In this document: one piece after another, positions 59,026 to 64,000 of the stretch
Layout of the letters: every line of letters begins with the position of its first letter
Numbering within the stretch: the first letter of the stretch is position 1
IMG/VR virus record: IMGVR_UViG_3300044644_001243
Location: 62,001-126,000 of that record
Length of the DNA stretch: 64,000 bases
Direction: 5' to 3' (one strand)
DNA from: a virus
Program-made: the position numbers and the translations under genes
The notes under the pieces: generated by a model
What the model saw: only the letters and a program-made list of their open reading frames with translations
Database searches by the model: none
Told to the model about the DNA's origin: nothing

Positions 59026-59334
59026 TTACCAACGAATATAAACATAATAACTCGGACTGCAAATAACAACTTTGAATCCTTTTTCTTCAAGGTAAGGTTT
59101 CATTTTGGTTTCAACCAATCTTTGTAGATTGCTATCATCAAATAATTCACCAACTACTTTGTTGTGTGTATCATCATTTTGATAACTACCAATGGACAAT
59201 TCATTTTTTTTCCATTTTTCTGCCACGTTAACCATTCTTGGAAAAAGTACTTCATTGTATACTCTGTCAAACTTTGGTCTATCAATATCTTTAACTTCAG
59301 ATATTAAACTTTTTAATTTTGCGATGTCATTCAT
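59026..59334 (-). CDS. Small unknown protein
   Basis: 102 residues from the ATG at 59334; the longer frame contains the -7 box (59362-59369). Helical N-terminal half. No named family. Confidence 0.5.
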   Translation of the reverse strand: MNDIAKLKSLISEVKDIDRPKFDRVYNEVLFPRMVNVAEKWKKNELSIGSYQNDDTHNKVVGELFDDSNLQRLVETKMKPYLEEKGFKVVICSPSYYVYIRW

Positions 59335-59361
59335 AATATTAGTTTTAATTTGTTTGTGAAA

Positions 59362-59392
59362 CAAAGATAAGGATAATATTTCGATTATCCAA
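59362..59392 (-). promoter_or_regulatory. Hairpin promoter (GGATAAT stem)
   Basis: GGATAAT/ATTATCC arms with a short loop, TTTG and TATCTTTG. Confidence 0.66.
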
Positions 59393-59415
59393 ATCTTTTG
59401 TTATTTTATTTTAAA

Positions 59416-59832
59416 TTATTTTGGTGCAACACAATTATACAATAAGTTCTCCACAATCAATTCCCACGTTGCCGTTTTGTCTTCCTCTGCTTCACTATCG
59501 TAGTATTTTAATACTTCGTTAATCTCTGCAATACTCGGATTCATTTTTAAATCCATAGCAACCCTTACAACGTCTTCAACACTAATTTGTTTTGTTAAGA
59601 TTTCTTCTTCGTCAAACTCACTATTATTTTGGCAACCCTCATACCATAAATCGGGACAATCAGATAAATCCATTACTGACTTGCAACACGCACATTCAAT
59701 TTCAGAATCCATTCTATCGTGTAATAATACACTACCACAATTTCCACACGTTACAATATTAATACTTGCTACTGCATTAACTCTGTTTTGTAACTCAATT
59801 TGTTTTTCTGCTAATTCTCTTTTAGTTTTCAT
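59416..59832 (-). CDS. Zinc-ribbon protein
   Basis: 138 residues. TCGNCGSVL and IECACCKSVMDLSD (about 33-60) form a four-cysteine zinc site; the C-terminal 80 residues are acidic and helical. Function unknown. -7 box at 59855-59862. Confidence 0.6.
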   Translation of the reverse strand: MKTKRELAEKQIELQNRVNAVASINIVTCGNCGSVLLHDRMDSEIECACCKSVMDLSDCPDLWYEGCQNNSEFDEEEILTKQISVEDVVRVAMDLKMNPSIAEINEVLKYYDSEAEEDKTATWELIVENLLYNCVAPK

Positions 59833-59873
59833 AATGTTTGTTTTTGATTACAATACAAATATAGTAAAAATAA

Positions 59874-59904
59874 AATAACCTACCAAATATTTGATAGGTT
59901 ATTT
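59874..59904. repeat. Inverted repeat spanning a -33 box (long-arm class)
   Basis: AATAACCTA/TAGGTTATT with CCAAATATTTG in the loop. Confidence 0.65.
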
Positions 59905-59915
59905 TTAAATTATTT

Positions 59916-60353
59916 TTAATTTCTTCTTCTTGGAAAAAACCCTTGGTCGGGGTCACCTAAACTACAAGTCTCCAAATCTTCATACGTACCTTTGAATGAA
60001 GCTGAAACTAATTTTAAAGGGTATTTAAGTTTTAATATTTGTTCATCGTAACAACCAATGTCAATACCTTTACTTCTATTGTAATCAGTATGTTCATCAA
60101 TTTGTTTCATCAATGGATATTCACCCTCAAATTTCAAATCCTCTGCATTGTTCCAAAATGCTAATAGTTCATACATATCGTATTTAGGTTCACCACTAAT
60201 TTCTTTTGTTCCTAGTTCACCATAATCTTGATAGTAATCTTTGATAAACCCACCACCAAATTCTTTTGGTATTAAGAATTTAAAAGGTGTACCATAAGCA
60301 ACATTTTCAGTGTTCGTTAATTCATCTGCTTTGTTCCAACTAAAACTTCCCAT
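59916..60353 (-). CDS. Unknown protein
   Basis: 145 residues, with FKFLIPKEFGGGFIKDYYQD and a C-terminal RRRN. No family is recognised. -7 box TATATTTG at 60376-60383. Confidence 0.5.
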   Translation of the reverse strand: MGSFSWNKADELTNTENVAYGTPFKFLIPKEFGGGFIKDYYQDYGELGTKEISGEPKYDMYELLAFWNNAEDLKFEGEYPLMKQIDEHTDYNRSKGIDIGCYDEQILKLKYPLKLVSASFKGTYEDLETCSLGDPDQGFFPRRRN

Positions 60354-60386
60354 AATCTTTATTTTTAATGTTTAACAAATATAAGA

Positions 60387-60423
60387 ATAATAATCCAATC
60401 TACCAAATATAAATTGGATTATT
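60387..60423. repeat. Inverted repeat spanning a -33 box (long-arm class)
   Basis: Same 11-bp arms AATAATCCAAT/ATTGGATTATT as at 55925-55960, with CTACCAAATATAA in the loop. Confidence 0.7.
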
Positions 60424-60429
60424 ATTAAA

Positions 60430-60624
60430 TTATTTGTTGTACTTATCTTTTAAGAAATTTTCCATACATTCGTATTCACCTTTGGTGTCAACATTGAATT
60501 TGCTTTTGTCATACTCATCATATAAACTTGGCAAATCATCCCATTGCTCGTCATAACAAGCGTCAGCAAATTCCTTGTCATAAAATTTGATAAGGTTGCT
60601 AAATAAATACATACTATAATCCAT
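60430..60624 (-). CDS. Small acidic protein
   Basis: 64 residues from the ATG at 60624; the -7 box TATATTTG (60655-60662) lies in the longer frame. Acidic (KEFADACYDEQWDDLPSLYD). No family. Confidence 0.5.
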   Translation of the reverse strand: MDYSMYLFSNLIKFYDKEFADACYDEQWDDLPSLYDEYDKSKFNVDTKGEYECMENFLKDKYNK

Positions 60625-60714
60625 AGGTTCTAAAGTTTTAATTGGTTTGTTTAACAAATATAAGAATAAAGATTGGATAAACAATAACATTCATCCAATC
60701 TTTTTAATTTTATT

Positions 60715-61554
60715 TTAAACTAATTTACCTTGGTTACTCAAAATTCGTTTCTCTTCCAACAAATCTTTTGTATTACTTTCAGTACTACTCATTATTAGTT
60801 GCCTTAACATTTGGTCTTCCATACCAACTTCCTTTAAGATATACTGCATAGTTTCTCCGTCAACATCAATTACTTTTAACTTCGCAATAATGTCTTTTAC
60901 AATATTATGGTTATCATCTGAATAACATAAAAAAGTTGGTACACTTGGTAACTCAAAGTCTTCTTTAAACATATCTCTAAAATAGCCACCATTTTGTTGG
61001 TTATTTGCTTTTTCATCCAACCATTCAACTTTAACACAATTATCGTTACTTTCGTGTTCCGTTGTATAGTCTTCGGTTACTCTCGCTTTAGCACCACCAT
61101 TAACACTATAATATTGTCTTGTTTCTTTCCACTCAACAATACTATCTTTTGGTATTAATACCTTTGGTTCTTCCTTGGGTAATGTTGCAACATATTCTGC
61201 TACACTTCTAGGTTTAAATTTATCCTCTATTTCTTCTTTTGGTTCTTCGAATAAACCATACCAATTACACTCTATTGGTTCATTAATGGTTAAATCTAAT
61301 GCAATGTTAATATCAGTAACACTTCTTTGTAGTATCTCTACATTATCATACCCAATACTTTCTTCCAATTTAACTTGATTAGTAAATAGTATCTCGTGAC
61401 TATCAACATTAGTACGTTTAACACATTCAATACGTTTTTCAACTTCTGCTATCTTATCAGACAAATCTGTCAACGCCATATCAACTTCATCACCTATTTG
61501 ATACAAGTCCCAACGTTTTAAAGTTTCTACTAAATTGTTAAATTCATTTCTCAT
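60715..61554 (-). CDS. Unknown acidic protein
   Basis: 279 residues from 61554; the -7 box (61578-61585) lies in the longer frame. Acidic, with a helical first 90 residues, a central SVAEYVATLPKEEPK and a C-terminal helical segment. No family is recognised. Longest unknown gene of this array. Confidence 0.55.
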   Translation of the reverse strand: MRNEFNNLVETLKRWDLYQIGDEVDMALTDLSDKIAEVEKRIECVKRTNVDSHEILFTNQVKLEESIGYDNVEILQRSVTDINIALDLTINEPIECNWYGLFEEPKEEIEDKFKPRSVAEYVATLPKEEPKVLIPKDSIVEWKETRQYYSVNGGAKARVTEDYTTEHESNDNCVKVEWLDEKANNQQNGGYFRDMFKEDFELPSVPTFLCYSDDNHNIVKDIIAKLKVIDVDGETMQYILKEVGMEDQMLRQLIMSSTESNTKDLLEEKRILSNQGKLV

Positions 61555-61592
61555 AATATTTGTTTTTAATTGTTTCAACAAAGATAAATAAA

Positions 61593-61862
61593 CTATTTCA
61601 ATTTTCCAAATTTATTTTCAAATTTCTTACTTACCCAACTATAATTCCCACTTGCAAAAATTTCCATTATCTCATTATCAACATAATCACCCTCGGCAAT
61701 TAGATTCATAACCCTATTATGTTTTTTAGCAAATAATTTTTTATCTTTGTGGTCGCCCATTGGATAAAAATAAATGTGTGTACTTGTTTCTAATACCCTC
61801 TCGTATTTTATATCGTCAGTACTACGTAAACAACTTTTAACTATTTTCATAACATTAATCAT
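61593..61862 (-). CDS. Small unknown protein
   Basis: 89 residues, mixed charge, no motif. Overlaps the upstream gene by eight bases, so it is co-translated with it. Confidence 0.5.
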   Translation of the reverse strand: MINVMKIVKSCLRSTDDIKYERVLETSTHIYFYPMGDHKDKKLFAKKHNRVMNLIAEGDYVDNEIMEIFASGNYSWVSKKFENKFGKLK

Positions 61863-62085
61863 TAATATGTTCCCAACCCTCTAACTCTTCCAATTCCATA
61901 CCCATAGGTCTTAACCCATATGGTTCTGCGTCCAAATAGTAATCAAAGGTATAACCCAATGGTTCTATCTCACTCAATATCCTATCTAACTCAAAATAGG
62001 TGTTTCCACTATCCTCATCAAATGATTCCAATATTGCTTGTACTTCGTTTGGTATCAACTCTGGTGTTTCAAATAAATCTTTCAT
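61855..62085 (-). CDS. Small acidic protein
   Basis: 76 residues, very acidic (PNEVQAILESFDEDSGNTYF). No family. First of a pair with 61593; hairpin promoter at 62108-62138. Confidence 0.5.
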   Translation of the reverse strand: MKDLFETPELIPNEVQAILESFDEDSGNTYFELDRILSEIEPLGYTFDYYLDAEPYGLRPMGMELEELEGWEHIND

Positions 62086-62107
62086 AACTTTTATTGTTTT
62101 GTTTAAT

Positions 62108-62138
62108 CAAAGATAAGCATAAGTTTTCACTTATGCAA
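62108..62138 (-). promoter_or_regulatory. Hairpin promoter (GCATAAGT stem)
   Basis: GCATAAGT-GAAA-ACTTATGC (62117-62136), TTTG and TATCTTTG. Confidence 0.75.
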
Positions 62139-62145
62139 ATCTTTT

Positions 62146-62685
62146 TTAATAATTCGTAACTAATTTTAATTGATAATCATAACTGAATTTTCCGTTGTTA
62201 TGTTCATCACAACATTTAGCACAAGCATAAGTCTTTCTAATCACTTTGTGTTTTGGTGTTTCTTTACCACAACTCTCACATAACAAAGTATATTTTGATT
62301 TAGGTAAATTAACACTATCACTACTAAAACATCTTTTAGCGTCACAACCAATTTGTTTTGCAATATGTTGCCAATTGTACCCATGACCTCTTCCGTCCCT
62401 TACACCATACACGTGAACACAAAATGCGTGTGCCAATTCGTGCAACATAGTGTCAGTAATCTTTGTGTCTATTTTATCTAAATTTTCATTACATAGTGGC
62501 ATAGATAAACCAATAGTTTTTTTACCATAACTACAGCAACCAAATCTACGTTTTGCACTATCAAACTTAAACGTATAACCTAATTGTTCACCACTCAATG
62601 TATAAACCCCATGGTACGTGTTAAACGTGAATTGTTTTGTCATTAATGTTTCTGCCATTAATCTTACGTCATTTAAATTTTTCAT
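62146..62685 (-). CDS. SprT-like zinc metalloprotease
   Basis: 179 residues. LHELAHAFCVH gives H82-E-x-x-H86, with a likely third ligand H101 in GRGHGYNW, and a C-terminal zinc ribbon (CESCG at 136-140, CAKC at 155-158). This is the SprT/SPRTN arrangement. Cellular relatives cut DNA-crosslinked proteins; the phage target is unknown. -7 box at 62710-62717. Confidence 0.85.
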   Translation of the reverse strand: MKNLNDVRLMAETLMTKQFTFNTYHGVYTLSGEQLGYTFKFDSAKRRFGCCSYGKKTIGLSMPLCNENLDKIDTKITDTMLHELAHAFCVHVYGVRDGRGHGYNWQHIAKQIGCDAKRCFSSDSVNLPKSKYTLLCESCGKETPKHKVIRKTYACAKCCDEHNNGKFSYDYQLKLVTNY

Positions 62686-62820
62686 TGTGTTTTGTTTTAT
62701 TGTTCCCTACAAAGATAAACATTATTTTTAATTCTGCAACTATTTTGTGAGAAAATAATTATTTTTTTTTATGCAACAAAAGTTTGTTTTTTAAATATAT
62801 TATCCCTACCTTTGTTTTGT

Positions 62821-62893
62821 TGGTGGTGATAACCGAAACGGGTCGAGGGAAATCTTGAAAGAGTAGACTCCAACCTACCTTATATTTTTTTTA
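62821..62893 (+). ncRNA. RNA element copy 11, divergent
   Basis: After TACCTTTG (62807-62814). GTTGG start can pair with CCAAC. Hairpin CGAGG-GAAA-TCTTG, then AAAGAGTAGACTCCAACC. The hairpin sequence differs fully from other copies but keeps the GNRA loop. Confidence 0.6.
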
Positions 62894-62908
62894 CCATATA
62901 AGAAAAAA

Positions 62909-62946
62909 ATTTGCAAAGGTACAAAATAAATTCGACCTTTGCAAAT
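62909..62946. repeat. Inverted repeat after RNA copy 11
   Basis: ATTTGCAAAGGT/ACCTTTGCAAAT, 12-bp perfect arms, 14-base loop. It may end RNA copy 11. Confidence 0.6.
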
Positions 62947-62954
62947 AAAGTTAT

Positions 62955-62985
62955 TTACAAGGGGGTGTTGATAACCCCCTTGTAA
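62955..62985 (-). terminator. Terminator-like hairpin after DUF932 gene
   Basis: TTACAAGGGGG/CCCCCTTGTAA with 9-base loop, six bases after the 62991 stop; no long T-run. Confidence 0.6.
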
Positions 62986-62990
62986 CTTTG

Positions 62991-63875
62991 TTAGTAATTT
63001 AAAGCAAATTCCAAACTTGCTTGGTTCATATTGTAACCCGTTCCTTGTAACAAAGTTTCAACTTTACCATTGTCACGTTTTGGTGCTGACAATTCGTGTG
63101 TAGTGTAATATGTAATTCCACTATGTAAACCCCACAACGTGTCACCTTTGCTATTCATTTCACGTTCAATAGCGTTGTATAAAGCATCCATTTTGTTTAT
63201 ACTACGTGTAGACTTATCTGACAAGTCTTTTACACTTGTATACACTTTGTCAAACCCTAATAAGTGTTTAACCATTTTGTGTGCCAAATCACGTGAAACT
63301 TGCGTACTTGCAAATTGATTGTAGATTTCAATTTGTCTTAATGATTCAGATAAAGCCGTTTCAATAAGGAAAGGAATTTCTTTGATTCTACGTTCCAAAC
63401 TTGCCGTATGACGAAATTTAGATTGTCCACTTTTGTAGAACTTAAAAAATTGGTTACTGCAACTCATAGTTAAATCACCAATACCTACCGATAGACCCGT
63501 ACTGCCGTCATTACTATCCACGATAGTAATATACTTCTTAATAGTGTCACCATTAACTTTGCCGTCACCATTGATAGCAAGTTGTAAAAACACTTTGCGT
63601 CCACCATTCAACGCACCACCTTTGGTAACTTGAATATCGTTTCCGAAAGGTTCAATTCCACGCATAACCAACTCAACAACCTCTTCGTTTTGAGATACCG
63701 TATAACCCTCTTTTACGGTGTTAATCACTTCATTCGTGCTTGAATTAATCAAACCGAAATACTCACTTGGTACATAGATACCATTAGAATTTAAAGCCAT
63801 CATAGGTGCTTTTTCAATTGTAAAATCTAATCCATTAGACTTTAAAATTTCTTGTACTTTTTCTTGTGTGTTCAT
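62991..63875 (-). CDS. DUF932 family protein
   Basis: 294 residues, a usual length for the phage/plasmid DUF932 group. Typical segments: SEYFGLINSSTNEVINTVKE, GYTVSQNEEVVELV, GGRKVFLQLAI, ITIVDSNDGSTGLSVGIGDL and MSCSNQF. The family is widespread on plasmids and phages, without proven activity. -7 box TACATTTG at 63906-63913. Confidence 0.86.
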   Translation of the reverse strand: MNTQEKVQEILKSNGLDFTIEKAPMMALNSNGIYVPSEYFGLINSSTNEVINTVKEGYTVSQNEEVVELVMRGIEPFGNDIQVTKGGALNGGRKVFLQLAINGDGKVNGDTIKKYITIVDSNDGSTGLSVGIGDLTMSCSNQFFKFYKSGQSKFRHTASLERRIKEIPFLIETALSESLRQIEIYNQFASTQVSRDLAHKMVKHLLGFDKVYTSVKDLSDKSTRSINKMDALYNAIEREMNSKGDTLWGLHSGITYYTTHELSAPKRDNGKVETLLQGTGYNMNQASLEFALNY

Positions 63876-63954
63876 CTTATTTGTTTTTTAGATTATTAAT
63901 ACATTACAAATGTAACGCTTTTTTTTTAATTTCCAAACTTTTTATATAAAATAA

Positions 63955-64000
63955 TGAAAAAAAAATTATTTTTATTTTTAATCACTTTTTTCTTGCATAT
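63955..64000 (+). promoter_or_regulatory. Left part of a further plus-strand promoter
   Basis: The window ends with an A/T-rich tract and CTTGCATAT, the same -33 context as upstream of RNA copies 7 and 10 (TTGCATATG). Another RNA element probably begins just beyond the window. Confidence 0.4.

Noticed and set aside
62830-62870. Hammerhead-like CCGAAACGGGTC in RNA copy 11
   Set aside because: The required CUGAUGA element is absent; the sequence is better explained as the shared RNA element.
39900-62900. CRISPR array suggested by the repeated element
   Set aside because: Copies are kilobases apart, have internal structure and own promoters, and no cas genes are present.

Overview
The window looks like part of a large, AT-rich genome of a T4-like myovirus that infects a member of the Bacteroidetes. 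The T4-like assignment rests on a recognisable block on the minus strand: large terminase (gp17 type), portal (gp20 type), prohead protease (gp21 type), an acidic scaffold (gp22 position) and major capsid protein (gp23 type), in T4 order. The host assignment rests on dozens of promoters with the Bacteroidetes housekeeping pattern (TTG, about 20 bases, TAnnTTTG) and on start codons with A/T-rich leaders and no clear Shine-Dalgarno. I saw no tRNA or rRNA gene, insertion sequence, integrase or CRISPR array.

Layout. 0-17.4 kb: virion morphogenesis genes, nearly all minus strand. 17.4-38.8 kb: mixed-strand metabolic and accessory genes: thymidylate synthase, KTSC protein, ClpC-like AAA+ unfoldase, two HExxH metallopeptidases, an ABC-ATPase/GNAT pair, RNase H-like protein, leucine-rich-repeat protein, thioredoxin, a lipoprotein, two HNH-type proteins, calcineurin-like phosphoesterase, glycosyltransferase and PcfJ-like protein. 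38.77-39.02 kb: a gene-free junction with an imperfect direct repeat and a G-rich island. 39-64 kb: a dense array of small, mostly unknown genes, each typically with its own host-type promoter. Recognisable ones include DUF6011, an Api92/YubB-like protein, a 3D-domain protein, an SprT-like protease and DUF932.

Regulation appears split at the junction. Many left-side genes, including most virion genes, carry an ATATTTAT(A) box in sense orientation upstream of the start, probably a late signal. Right-side genes, and a few left-side ones such as clp, carry TAnnTTTG promoters and are probably early. In many right-side intergenic gaps a perfect inverted repeat sits inside the promoter: a hairpin followed by a U-rich -7 box, so one short sequence may end one transcript and start the next.

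The most unusual content is (1) a family of 11 short promoter-driven RNA elements with the core AGAGTAGACTCC and a covarying GNRA-type hairpin, nine on the plus strand against the flow of neighbouring genes; (2) the covarying terminator-promoter hairpins; (3) N-terminal modules of the form IKxLLRE on several non-structural proteins, ending in the (L/I)xE site of T4-type prohead proteases, suggesting that peptidases and other proteins are packaged in the capsid; (4) two adjacent-gene pairs separated by a -1 frame change at nine-base homopolymers. All functional assignments come from reading the sequence; no search or folding program was run.
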